A stretch of 64,000 nt of DNA from Agrococcus baldri (GTDB lineage: Bacteria; Actinomycetota; Actinomycetes; Actinomycetales; Microbacteriaceae), in assembly GCA_007988785.1 (NCBI GenBank), contig BJUU01000002.1, positions 1-64,000 of the forward strand, read 5' to 3'. Under the pieces are notes generated by a model. It ran no database searches, was not told where the DNA came from, and was given only the letters and a program-made list of their open reading frames with translations. Both the position numbers and the translations under genes were made by a program. How positions within the stretch are numbered: position 1 is the stretch's first letter; each line of letters opens with the position of its first letter. Shown here one piece after another: positions 44,489 through 52,306 of this stretch.

Positions 44489-46447
44489 CTACCGGCTCGA
44501 GACGGTGCCGAAGCGGCTCGCGATCGGCGAGAGCAGCGCCGGGCGGGCGGCGACCATCGCGGCCGCGACCACGAGCATCGCGCCGGCGAAGAGGATGAAG
44601 CCGAGCCAGTCGTCGTCGGCCTTCGCGGCGAACATGTGGTTGAGGTTGCGCAGCGCCCCGGTCGTGAACACCAGCAGCACGTGCACGACGATGAAGGCGA
44701 CGAAGTAGAGCATCGTCGGGAAGTGCACGGCCCGCGCCCACTCGATCGGGTAGGCGCGATCGAGCCGCTCCCTGCCCTTCGGCCACCAGCCGCTCATGCG
44801 CACGCCCGTGATGATCGCGAGCGGCGCCGCGAGGAAGACGGTGGCGAAGTAGGCGAGCTGCTGCAGGCTGTTGTAGTTGACCCAGCCGTCCTCGAGCGGC
44901 CACTCGAGCGTCGCGTACTGCAGGCCGGCGGAGATCGCGTGCGGGAAGACCTCCCAGCTCGTGGGCACGATGCGCATCCACTGACCGGTCGCGAACAGCA
45001 GGATCACGAACACGATCCCGTTCACGACCCACAGCACGTCGAGGCTCGTGTGCAGCCAGACGGTGATGGATGCCTTGTGGCCGGTGCGCTTCGACGTCAC
45101 GTACGCGGGCGGCTTGCGCTCGCCGCGCACCTGGAGGCCGGAGCGGATGATGAGGGCGATCAGCAGCAGGTTGAAGAAGTGCGACCAGTTGAGCCACGCG
45201 GGCAGGCCGACGGGGGCGCCCTCGGGGAGGTCGTAGGTGCCCGGGTACTGCTGGATGAAGGCGGCGACCGGCTCGAGCCCGGCGATCCAGCGGGCGATGG
45301 CGACGACGATCGTGGCGAGGCCGACGATCGCGAGGGCGACGAGCACGCCGGCGCCGATCCACTGCCTGGCGCCGGCGGGGCGGAGGCCCGGAGTGGGCTC
45401 GGCCTGCTGCGCCGGTCGAGCACGCGGCTCGGTCGCCGCGCCGAGACCGGCCCGCCGCGCTGGGCGAGCCGGCGGCTCGGTCGCCGTCTCGGGACCGGAC
45501 TCCCCCGCTGGTCGAGCAGGCGCCGCAGCCGCCGTCTCGAGACTCGGCTCCTCCGTCGGTCGAGCAGGCGCCGCAGCCGCCGTCTCGAGACCCGGCTCTT
45601 CCGTCGGTCGAGGAGGCGGCGCAGCCGCCGTCTCGGGAGCGGGCTGCCCCGCTGGTCGAGCAGGCGCCGCAGCCGCCGTCTCGAGACCGGGCTGCCCCAC
45701 GGGGGCGGCGTGCTCGGACGCACGAGCTGTCGCATCGGGCGCGGTCTCGACCTGCGAGCGCTCCGCTTGCGCCATCTCGGCGGGCGCCGCCGCCGACATG
45801 CGCGCGGGAACGACCGCCGGCCACGGCTCGCCGCCGGCCACGCGCGGCAGCCCGCGCCGGAGCGCGCCTGCCGCGGGCGGTGCGCCGGCGGCGCCGGCGC
45901 CCGCAGCGGCGGAGGCTGTGCCGGCGGAGCGAGATGTCGAAGTGCCGGCATCCGCCGCGGTTGCGAGCACTTCGGCATCTCGCTGTGGCGGGGCGGGGGT
46001 GGCGGGCGTCTCGATGCGCGCGCTTCGCGCGCTGGGCGACGAGCGAGTGGGGGCGCTCGAGGGCCAAGGAGCGCCGCCCGCGACGCGCGGCAGGCCGCGA
46101 CGGAGCGGAGCGGGGGCGGCGGCGGTCTCGTGATGCGTGCCGACTGCGTCGGCGCGCTCCGGATCCTGAGCCGGTCGAAGGGCGGCCAGCGGAGTGGGGG
46201 TGTCGGCGCGGGCGGCCGGCGGGGGTGTCTCGATACGCGCGCTCTGCGCGCTACTCGAAGAGCGAGTGGGGGCGGGCGCTGTGGGCGTCTCGATACGCGC
46301 GCTCTGCGCGCTACTCGACGAGCGGGTGGGGGCGCTGCTCGACGAGCGGGTGGGGGCGCTCCTCGACGAGCGGGTGGGGGTGCTCGCCGGCCAGGGCTCG
46401 CCGCCGGGCACCCGCGGAAGCCCGCGCCGCACGTTCCCCTCCGCCAT
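44489..46447 (-). CDS. cytochrome b-domain membrane protein with repeat-rich N-terminus
   Basis: The 652-residue protein divides at about residue 360. The C-terminal 290 residues have about six spans with membrane His residues (NWSHFFNLLLIALI, VWLHTSLDVLWVV, HFPTMLYFVAFIVVHVLLVF), like the di-haem cytochrome b561/b6 group. The N-terminal 350 residues lack predicted fold. They hold three RRGLPRVxGGxPWP units (7-20, 116-129, 197-210), TRSSxS/ARIETP units and six 16-residue repeats (251-346). GGAAGG supports the ATG at 46447, 5 bp after etfA. An electron-transfer role with ETF is inferred from the operon. The normal first unit suggests that the true ancestral start is the same. Confidence 0.85.
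   Translation of the reverse strand: MAEGNVRRGLPRVPGGEPWPASTPTRSSRSAPTRSSSSAPTRSSSSAQSARIETPTAPAPTRSSSSAQSARIETPPPAARADTPTPLAALRPAQDPERADAVGTHHETAAAPAPLRRGLPRVAGGAPWPSSAPTRSSPSARSARIETPATPAPPQRDAEVLATAADAGTSTSRSAGTASAAAGAGAAGAPPAAGALRRGLPRVAGGEPWPAVVPARMSAAAPAEMAQAERSQVETAPDATARASEHAAPVGQPGLETAAAAPARPAGQPAPETAAAPPPRPTEEPGLETAAAAPARPTEEPSLETAAAAPARPAGESGPETATEPPARPARRAGLGAATEPRARPAQQAEPTPGLRPAGARQWIGAGVLVALAIVGLATIVVAIARWIAGLEPVAAFIQQYPGTYDLPEGAPVGLPAWLNWSHFFNLLLIALIIRSGLQVRGERKPPAYVTSKRTGHKASITVWLHTSLDVLWVVNGIVFVILLFATGQWMRIVPTSWEVFPHAISAGLQYATLEWPLEDGWVNYNSLQQLAYFATVFLAAPLAIITGVRMSGWWPKGRERLDRAYPIEWARAVHFPTMLYFVAFIVVHVLLVFTTGALRNLNHMFAAKADDDWLGFILFAGAMLVVAAAMVAARPALLSPIASRFGTVSSR
45410..45697 (-). 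repeat. six 48-bp coding tandem repeats
   Basis: The 48-bp unit encodes 16-residue blocks such as GQPGLETAAAAPARPA and EEPGLETAAAAPARPT, six in a row at residues 251-346 of the cytochrome b protein. Each unit contains GTCTCGAGA- and GGTCGAGCAGG-like blocks that also mark the REP-like intergenic elements of this genome. The last two units are diverged. Confidence 0.9.
46008..46384 (-). repeat. REP-like palindromes read as coding sequence
   Basis: Near-identical palindromic blocks starting GTCTCGATACGCGCGC and continuing GCGCGCTACTCGACGAGCG lie at 46008-46050 (variant), 46227-46270 and 46287-46330. They are followed by 21-24-bp repeats of ACGAGCGGGTGGGGGCGCT to about 46384. In the minus-strand frame they encode TRSSSSAQSARIETP and APTRSSS. 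The blocks resemble the intergenic elements at 48909-49004. Confidence 0.85.
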
Positions 46448-46452
46448 GCCGA

Positions 46453-47436
46453 TCAGCCCTTCCGCGCCTCGAGCGCCGCCACCAGTTGCGGCACGATCGT
46501 GAAGAGGTCGCCGACGACGCCGAGGTCGGCGATCTCGAAGATCGGCGCGTTCGCATCCTTGTCGATCGCGATGATCGTCTTCGCCGTCTGCATGCCGGCG
46601 CGGTGCTGGATGGCGCCCGAGATGCCCACCGCGAGGTAGAGCTCCGGCGCGACCGAGGTGCCGGTCTGGCCCACCTGCAGCGACTGGTCGACGTAGCCGG
46701 CGTCCACCGCCGCGCGCGAGGCGCCGACCGCGGCGCCGAGCGCATCGGCGAGCTGCTCGACGAGCGCGAACTGCTCCTTCGAGCCCAGCCCCCGACCGCC
46801 CGAGACGATCTTCTTCGCCGAGCGCAGGTCAGGCCGCTCCGAGGCCTGCGCCGCGGGCTCGAACGACTCCGCGACCGCCGCGGGCCGACCCGTCGACGCC
46901 ACCTCGAGCGCCCGCACCGCCGGCGCGACCGCCTCGGCGCGGTGGTCGACCGAGCCCAGCCGCAGCGTCGCGATCAGCGGTCCGGCGCTCGCCGCAGAGC
47001 TCACGTCGTAGGCGCCGCCGTAGACGGAGTGCTTCGCGAGCACACCCTCCTCGTCGCGCTCCACCGCGACGGCGTCGACCGACAGCGGCGCGCGCAGGCG
47101 CACGGCCACGCGACCCGCGGCATCCGCCCCCTCGATCGAGTGCGGCATCAGCACCGCCTCGGGCGCCACCTCGGCGATCGCGGCCGCGAGCGCGTCGGCG
47201 ACGGGCGCGCCGAGCTGCGCAGTGTCGACGGATGCGGTCAGCACCTCGGTCGCGCCGAGCGACGCGGCGGTCTCGGCGAGCGCCGGGAGCGCGGATTCGG
47301 GGCCCACGACGAGCGCGACGGGCGCGCCCACGAGCGCGGCAGCGCCGAGCACCTCGGCGGCGCCGTCGGCCAGTCGCGGCTCAGCGCCCTCGGCCGCAGG
47401 CGCGGCGAGCAGCAGGGTCAGGATGGGCTGCGTCAT
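46453..47436 (-). CDS. etfA: electron transfer flavoprotein, alpha subunit
   Basis: EtfA binds FAD and, with EtfB, takes electrons from acyl-CoA dehydrogenases. The 327-residue protein has an N-terminal ETF domain (about 1-190) and the C-terminal FAD domain with GGRGLGSKEQFALVEQLADA, GYVDQSLQVGQTGTSVAP and AVGISGAIQHRAGMQTAKTI. The usual Lys after GQTG is Thr here. AAGGAG supports the ATG at 47436; a GTG at 47451 is an alternative. It lies 11 bp after etfB and 5 bp before the cytochrome b gene. Confidence 0.96.
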   Translation of the reverse strand: MTQPILTLLLAAPAAEGAEPRLADGAAEVLGAAALVGAPVALVVGPESALPALAETAASLGATEVLTASVDTAQLGAPVADALAAAIAEVAPEAVLMPHSIEGADAAGRVAVRLRAPLSVDAVAVERDEEGVLAKHSVYGGAYDVSSAASAGPLIATLRLGSVDHRAEAVAPAVRALEVASTGRPAAVAESFEPAAQASERPDLRSAKKIVSGGRGLGSKEQFALVEQLADALGAAVGASRAAVDAGYVDQSLQVGQTGTSVAPELYLAVGISGAIQHRAGMQTAKTIIAIDKDANAPIFEIADLGVVGDLFTIVPQLVAALEARKG

Positions 47437-47447
47437 CGTCGTCTCCT

Positions 47448-48245
47448 TCACGCCAGCCTGCGGTCGGCGAGGAACGCGGCGATGCGCTCGGCCGCCGTGC
47501 CGTCGTCGGTGATGATCTCGCCGGCCTCGCGCGGCGGCCGCTGCGCGGCGGCGAGCATGATCGAGCGCGGCTCCTCGGTCTCCTCGAGCGGGGCGCCGAT
47601 GCCCTCGAGCTCGCCCGCCAGGTCGTCGAGCGAGAGCACCTCGAGCGGCTTCTTCTTCGCGCCCATGATGCCCTTGAGCGCCGGGAAGCGCGGATCGGGC
47701 ATGCGCTCGGTGATCGAGACGATCGCCGGCAGCGGCGCCGTGACCGCCTGCGTGCCGCCGTCGGTCTCGCGCGTGCCGCGCACCGCATCCGCCGTGATCT
47801 CGATCGTCTCGAGCCTCGTCGCGGCGGGCAGCTCCAGCAGCTCGGCGAGCATCGACGGCATGACGCCGCCGCTGCCGTCGGTCGAGCCGTTGCCGGTCAC
47901 GACCAGGTCGGCGCCCGCGCGGCGCAGCGCCGCGGCGAGCACCTGTGCCGTGCGCACCAGATCGGCGCCCGCGAGCCGCTCGTCGGCGATGTGCACCGCG
48001 GCCGCGGCTCCCATCGCGAGCGCCTTGCGCAGCGTCGACTGCGACTCGGCCGGCGCCATGGTCATCGCGACCACCTCGACGTCGCCCGACGCCTCGGCGT
48101 GCCGGATGACCGTCTCGAGCGCGCGCTCGGTGATCTCGTCGAGCACCGTCTCGCTCGCGGCGCGGTCGGCGAGGCCGGTCTCGAGGCTCAGCACCCGGTC
48201 GCCGAAGGTGTCGGGCACGGGCTTGACGAGCACGACGATCTTCAT
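47448..48245 (-). CDS. etfB: electron transfer flavoprotein, beta subunit
   Basis: The 265-residue protein starts MKIVVLVKPVPDT and holds the adenine-nucleotide loop GNGSTDGSGGVMPSMLAELL and the ETF-beta recognition/linker region MPDPRFPALKGIMGAKKKPL, close to the family signature. It forms the soluble ETF with EtfA. AAGGGAG precedes the ATG at 48245. It is the first gene of the minus-strand operon and is divergent from a MarR gene 78 bp away, which may control it. Confidence 0.96.
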   Translation of the reverse strand: MKIVVLVKPVPDTFGDRVLSLETGLADRAASETVLDEITERALETVIRHAEASGDVEVVAMTMAPAESQSTLRKALAMGAAAAVHIADERLAGADLVRTAQVLAAALRRAGADLVVTGNGSTDGSGGVMPSMLAELLELPAATRLETIEITADAVRGTRETDGGTQAVTAPLPAIVSITERMPDPRFPALKGIMGAKKKPLEVLSLDDLAGELEGIGAPLEETEEPRSIMLAAAQRPPREAGEIITDDGTAAERIAAFLADRRLA

Positions 48246-48323
48246 CGGCGGGCTCCCTTCTGGGTGGTCGGGGCGGCCGGCATCGGTGCGGGCGCTACGG
48301 TGAAGCGGTACGAGGAGGATGCC

Positions 48324-48857
48324 ATGAGCGCGAGGCCAGAGGCCTTCGACCCGATCGCCGAGGCCCGCAGGCAGTGGCTCGACCACGGCTGGTCGGATGC
48401 GGCGCCGGGCATGACGCTCGTGACCTCGGTCAACCGCGCGCAGCAGCTGCTCGAGGCGCGGGTCGAGAGCGTGCTGCGGCCCTTCGCGCTGTCGTTCGCG
48501 CGCTTCGAGGTGCTGCGGCTGCTCGCGTTCACGCGCGAGGGCCGCATGCCGATGCAGTCGGCGGTGCGCAGGCTGCAGGTGCACCCGACGAGCGTGACGA
48601 GCACGGTCGACCGGCTCGTGCGCGCGGGGCTGGTCACGCGCGAGCCGCACCCGACCGACGGCCGGGCGACGGTGCTGGCGATCACGGATGCGGGGCGCGA
48701 GCTGGTCGAGCGGGCCACGACAGCGCTCAACCGGGATGCGTTCGCCGAGACGGGCCTCGAGGAGGCCGAGCTCACCGAGCTCGTGCGCATCATCGCGCTG
48801 CTGCGGAAGCGCTCGGGCGACTTCGAGGATCCGAGGCCGGCGGCGGAGCCGCTGTAG
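48324..48857 (+). CDS. MarR family regulator divergent from etfB
   Basis: The 177-residue protein has a MarR core: LSFARFEVLRLLAFTREGRM, RLQVHPTSVTSTVDRLVRAG as the recognition helix and HPTDGRATVLAITDAGRELV as the wing. GAGGAGGA supports ATG 48324. The ~40-residue N-terminal extension (RRQWLDHGWSDAAPGM) is typical of MarR proteins near acyl-CoA genes in actinobacteria. Control of the ETF operon and the acyl-CoA island is a reasonable inference; the ligand may be an acyl-CoA. Confidence 0.9.
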   Translation: MSARPEAFDPIAEARRQWLDHGWSDAAPGMTLVTSVNRAQQLLEARVESVLRPFALSFARFEVLRLLAFTREGRMPMQSAVRRLQVHPTSVTSTVDRLVRAGLVTREPHPTDGRATVLAITDAGRELVERATTALNRDAFAETGLEEAELTELVRIIALLRKRSGDFEDPRPAAEPL

Positions 48858-49004
48858 TTGCGGCCGGAGGACGCAATGCGCAGGGCGCGTTGCGTCCGGA
48901 GGCCGCAAGATCGAGGAGCGCGCGGCGCAGCCGCACGCGTCGCGAGATCCCCCTGGCCCTCGGTCTCGTGACGCGTCCGGGCTGCGCCCGGGCGCTCCTC
49001 GACC
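48858..49004. repeat. hairpin plus two inverted REP-like elements
   Basis: Directly after the MarR stop, TTGCGGCC-N4-GACGCAA pairs with TTGCGTC-N4-GGCCGCAA (48858-48908). Then two ~43-bp elements lie head to head: 48909-48950 (reverse, GGATCTCGCGACGCG...) and 48962-49004 (forward, GGTCTCGTGACGCGTCC...GCTCCTCGACC). This looks like a BIME-type pair between convergent genes and probably works as a terminator. Confidence 0.75.
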
Positions 49005-49019
49005 AGCGGGCGACGAGGG

Positions 49020-49796
49020 TCAGCGATGGCGGAAGCTGGGCTCGCGCTTCTCATTGAAGGCCGCCATCCCCTCTTTCTGGTCGGCGGTGTCGAACAGCGC
49101 CGTGAACCGCTCCGCCTCGACGGCCAGGCCATCCTCCAGCCCGGTCTCGAGCGCCGCGTCGAGCGCGACCTTGGCGGCCACGAGCGCCGGCAGCGACTTC
49201 TCGGCGATCGCGGTCGCGAGCTCCTCTGCCTCGCCGAGCAGCGCATCCGCCGCCACGACCCGCGAGACGATGCCGACCCGCTCGGCCTCGGCCGCGTCGA
49301 TGCGGCGGCCGGTGAGCACGAGCTCCGCGGCCTTCGGGTAGCCGATCGCGCGCACGATGCGCTGCGTGCCGCCGATGCCGGGGATGACGCCCAGCCCGAT
49401 CTCGGGGAAGCCGAACTTCGCCGTCTCGCTCGCGAGGATGACGTCGCACATGAGCGCGAGCTCGAAGCCGCCGCCGAGCGCGTAGCCCGAGACCACGGCG
49501 ATCACGGGCTTGCGCACGCGCGCGAACTCCAGCCAGGGCCCGAAGTGGTTCGCCTCGCGCATCTGCGCGGTCGACTGCGACGCCATCTCCTTGATGTCGG
49601 CGCCGGCCGCGAAGGCCTTCTCGCTGCCGGTGACGACGATCGCGCCCACCGAGTCGTCGGCGTCGAGCTCGGTCGTCAGCCCCACGAGCTCGTGCATGAG
49701 CTGCGTGTTCAGCGCGTTGAGCGCCTCGGGGCGGTCGAGGGTGATCCAGGCGACGCGGCCCCGGCGCTCGACGCGGATGGTCTCGTACTCGGTCAT
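49020..49796 (-). CDS. enoyl-CoA hydratase
   Basis: The 258-residue crotonase-fold protein has both catalytic glutamates expected of a hydratase: Glu in MCDVILASETAKFGFPEIGLG and in the preceding SGYALGGGFELALM segment. The oxyanion loop is FAAGADIKEM. It hydrates short 2-enoyl-CoAs, methacrylyl-CoA being likely in view of its neighbours. It overlaps the upstream HIBCH-like gene by four bases (ATGA). It is the last gene of the acyl-CoA dehydrogenase-HIBCH-hydratase operon. Confidence 0.94.
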   Translation of the reverse strand: MTEYETIRVERRGRVAWITLDRPEALNALNTQLMHELVGLTTELDADDSVGAIVVTGSEKAFAAGADIKEMASQSTAQMREANHFGPWLEFARVRKPVIAVVSGYALGGGFELALMCDVILASETAKFGFPEIGLGVIPGIGGTQRIVRAIGYPKAAELVLTGRRIDAAEAERVGIVSRVVAADALLGEAEELATAIAEKSLPALVAAKVALDAALETGLEDGLAVEAERFTALFDTADQKEGMAAFNEKREPSFRHR

Positions 49797-50878
49797 GCGG
49801 GCTCCTCCTCGAGTGACGTGGGCAGCACCAGGTCGCCCTCGGGCACCGGTGCGAAGCACCCCTCCACCATGGCAGGCGTGACGCCCGCGAGGGAGGATGG
49901 CGTCCACTTCGGCCGGCGATCCTTGTCGATCAGCTGCGCCCTGATGCCCTCGCTGAAGTCGGCGGCGAGCGAGCTGTGCCGCGAGACGCGGTACTCCTGC
50001 ACGAGCGCCTCCTCGAGCGAGCGCAGCCCGCGCGCGCGGCGCAGCGCAGCGAGCGTCACGGCGACGGCGAAGGGCGAGCGCTTCGCGATCGTCGCGGCGA
50101 GCGCCTCGCCCTCGGCGCCGGCCGCCGCGAGCCGCTCGACGATCGCCTGCGTGTCGTCGCCCGCGAAGGCCCGGTCGATCATCGGCCGTGCCGCCACGAG
50201 CTGGCCGGCGGGCGGCTCGGCGGCGAGCTGCTCGATCGCGGCAGACGGATGCGTCGTCTCGAGCGACGAGACGAGCTCGTCCAGGCGGTCCTCGGGCACG
50301 TAGCGGTCGGCGAGCCCCAGCGCGATCGCGTCGGCGGCGCCGAAGTGGTCGCCGGTGAGCGCCGCGCGCGTGCCGAGCTCGCCGCGGCCGCGCGTCAGCA
50401 GCCAGGTGGCGCCGACGTCGGGCACGAAGCCGATCGTCACCTCGGGGAAGCCGATGCGGGTCGAGTCGGTCACCACGCGGTGGCTCGCGTGGCCGGAGAT
50501 GCCGACGCCGCCGCCCAGCACGATGCCGTGCTGGATCGCGACGACGGGCTTCGGGAAGCGCGCGATCTGCGCGTTGAGCGCGTACTCGTCGCGCCAGAAG
50601 CGCGCGGCGCCCTGCCCGCGCGTGGTCTGCACGTCGGCGTGCAGGGTGACGACGTCGCCGCCCGCGCAGAGGGCCTGCTGCCAACGGGGCTTCGCCCCGG
50701 GCGCCCCCTCCCCCGCGCCCGTGATGAGCACCCGCTCGACCGCGTCGTCCGCGGCGAACGCGCGCAGCGCATCCGCCGTCTCCGTCACCATCTCGTGCGT
50801 GAGGGCGTTGAGCGCCTCGGGCCGGTCGAGGGTGATGACGCCGAGGGCGCCGCGGGTCTCGGTGGTGATGTTCGTCAT
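49793..50878 (-). CDS. 3-hydroxyisobutyryl-CoA hydrolase-like protein
   Basis: The 361-residue protein is a long crotonase. QALCAGGDVVTLHADVQ and HGIVLGGGVGISGHASHRVV, the FPEVTIGFVPDVGATWLLTR segment, and a ~100-residue C-terminal extension (ECF-type FSEGIRAQLIDKDRRPKW) are diagnostic of HIBCH. It releases free 3-hydroxyisobutyrate in valine breakdown, before the pathway continues to methylmalonate semialdehyde. It lies between an acyl-CoA dehydrogenase and an enoyl-CoA hydratase, exactly the three steps from isobutyryl-CoA. Confidence 0.92.
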   Translation of the reverse strand: MTNITTETRGALGVITLDRPEALNALTHEMVTETADALRAFAADDAVERVLITGAGEGAPGAKPRWQQALCAGGDVVTLHADVQTTRGQGAARFWRDEYALNAQIARFPKPVVAIQHGIVLGGGVGISGHASHRVVTDSTRIGFPEVTIGFVPDVGATWLLTRGRGELGTRAALTGDHFGAADAIALGLADRYVPEDRLDELVSSLETTHPSAAIEQLAAEPPAGQLVAARPMIDRAFAGDDTQAIVERLAAAGAEGEALAATIAKRSPFAVAVTLAALRRARGLRSLEEALVQEYRVSRHSSLAADFSEGIRAQLIDKDRRPKWTPSSLAGVTPAMVEGCFAPVPEGDLVLPTSLEEEPA

Positions 50879-50884
50879 GGCTCC

Positions 50885-52138
50885 CTACCGCCCGCCGAGC
50901 ACGGCACGGCCGACGATCATGCGCATCATCTCGTTCGATCCCTCGAGGATGCGGTGCACACGCAGGTCGCGCACCACCCGCTCGATGCCGTACTCGTGCA
51001 GGTAGCCGTAGCCGCCGTGCAGCTGCAGCGCCTGGTCGGCGACCCGGAAGCCGGCGTCGGTGGCGAAGCGCTTGGCCATCGCGCACGCGACCGGCGCGTC
51101 GGGCGCCCTCGCGTCGAGCTTCGCGGCGGCGCGCTCGAGCAGGGCGCGGGCCGCCTGCAGCTCGGTCTCCATGTCGGCGAGCTCGAACTGCACGTGCTGG
51201 CGGGTGGCGAGCGGCTGGCCGAAGGTGGCGCGCTCCTGCACGTAGGCGACGGTGCGCTCGAGCGCGAACTGCGCGCCGCCGATCGAGGCCGCGGCGATGC
51301 CGAGGCGGCCGCCGTTGAGGCCGCGCATGGCGATGCCGAAGCCCTCGCCCTCGGCGCCCAGCCTGTCGGCCGCCGGCACGCGCACGCCGTCGAGCACGAC
51401 CGCGCGGGTCGGCTGCGCGTGCCAGCCCATCTTCTGCTCCTCGGCGCCGAAGGAGAGACCGGCGGCGCCCGCCGGCACGATGAAGGCGGTCATGCCGCGG
51501 GAGCCCTGCTTGTCGGGGTCGACGCCGCCGTCCTCGGTCAGCCCCGTGCGCGCCATGACGACGTAGACGGCCGAGGTGCCGGCGCCCGAGATGAACTGCT
51601 TCGTGCCGCTGAGCACGTAGTCGTCGCCGTCGCGCACCGCCGTGGTGGCGACCGCCGCGGCGTCGGAGCCGGCGCCCGGCTCGGTGAGGCAGTAGCTCGC
51701 CAGCTCGTCCATCGTCGCCAGGCCCGGCAGCCAGCGGCGGCGCTGCTCGTCGGTGCCCTCGGCGTCGATCATGCCGACGACCATGTTGTGGATGGAGATG
51801 TAGGTGGCGACGGCGATGTCGCCGCGCGCGAGCTGCTCGTAGATGGCGACGGCGTCGAGGCGGCTGAGGCCCGAGCCGCCGACGTCCTCGCGCACGCAGA
51901 TGGCGCCGAGGCCCAGCTGGCCGGCCTCGCGCAGCGTCTCGACCGGGAACTCGTGGTCGGCGTCGCGCCGACCGGCGAAGGGCGCGAGGCGCGCGTCGGC
52001 GAAGTCGCGCACCGCCTCGACGAGCGCGGCGCGCTCCTCGGCGCTCGTGGCGTCCTGCCTCGGCTCGGTCGCGCCGACCTCGGCCTGCCCGGCCTCTGCC
52101 CGGTTCATCTCTGTGCGGCTCGGCATCGTCATGGTCAC
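50885..52138 (-). CDS. acyl-CoA dehydrogenase, isobutyryl-CoA type
   Basis: The ~417-residue flavoprotein has the ACAD signatures: YCLTEPGAGSDAAAVATTAV, FISGAGTSAVYVVMARTG, GGYGYLHEYGIERVVRDLRV with the catalytic Glu in HRILEGSNEMMRMIVGRAVL. The Gly-Arg-rich MNGG/GLNGGRLGIAAASIG region is like isobutyryl-CoA dehydrogenase. GTG 52138, ATG 52132 and ATG 52126 are possible starts, and the first ~30 residues are polar. Electrons should go to the ETF encoded 3 kb away. It heads the valine operon and is divergent from the HSD10-like gene. Confidence 0.93.
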   Translation of the reverse strand: MTMTMPSRTEMNRAEAGQAEVGATEPRQDATSAEERAALVEAVRDFADARLAPFAGRRDADHEFPVETLREAGQLGLGAICVREDVGGSGLSRLDAVAIYEQLARGDIAVATYISIHNMVVGMIDAEGTDEQRRRWLPGLATMDELASYCLTEPGAGSDAAAVATTAVRDGDDYVLSGTKQFISGAGTSAVYVVMARTGLTEDGGVDPDKQGSRGMTAFIVPAGAAGLSFGAEEQKMGWHAQPTRAVVLDGVRVPAADRLGAEGEGFGIAMRGLNGGRLGIAAASIGGAQFALERTVAYVQERATFGQPLATRQHVQFELADMETELQAARALLERAAAKLDARAPDAPVACAMAKRFATDAGFRVADQALQLHGGYGYLHEYGIERVVRDLRVHRILEGSNEMMRMIVGRAVLGGR

Positions 52139-52195
52139 CCGCTCGACCCCCTCGTCGTGGTGCGCATTCGAAGAATTGTCGTCCTCGCAGTTGCG

Positions 52196-52211
52196 TGGAC
52201 GTCCATATATC
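52196..52211. promoter_or_regulatory. palindrome and TATA-like stretch in the acyl-CoA divergent promoter
   Basis: TGGACGTCCA (52196-52205) is a perfect 10-bp palindrome followed directly by TATATC, in the 168-bp gap between the two acyl-CoA operons. The AT-rich step suggests a promoter core. A shared operator for the MarR regulator at 48324 is possible but untested. Confidence 0.45.
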
Positions 52212-52306
52212 TACCATCCTGGTGGCGCGGCACGCCAGTCGCGTTGATCACGCCGGCGCGCTGCCGGTAGCGTCAGGGCGTCATCGCCACGAGCAACGGA
52301 GCACGG

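Noticed and set aside
45410-46384. Frameshifted or chimeric gene in the cytochrome b N-terminus
   Set aside because: The frame is unbroken, the repeats keep one reading frame and the gene has an SD and a normal start. It is better explained as an in-frame repeat expansion.
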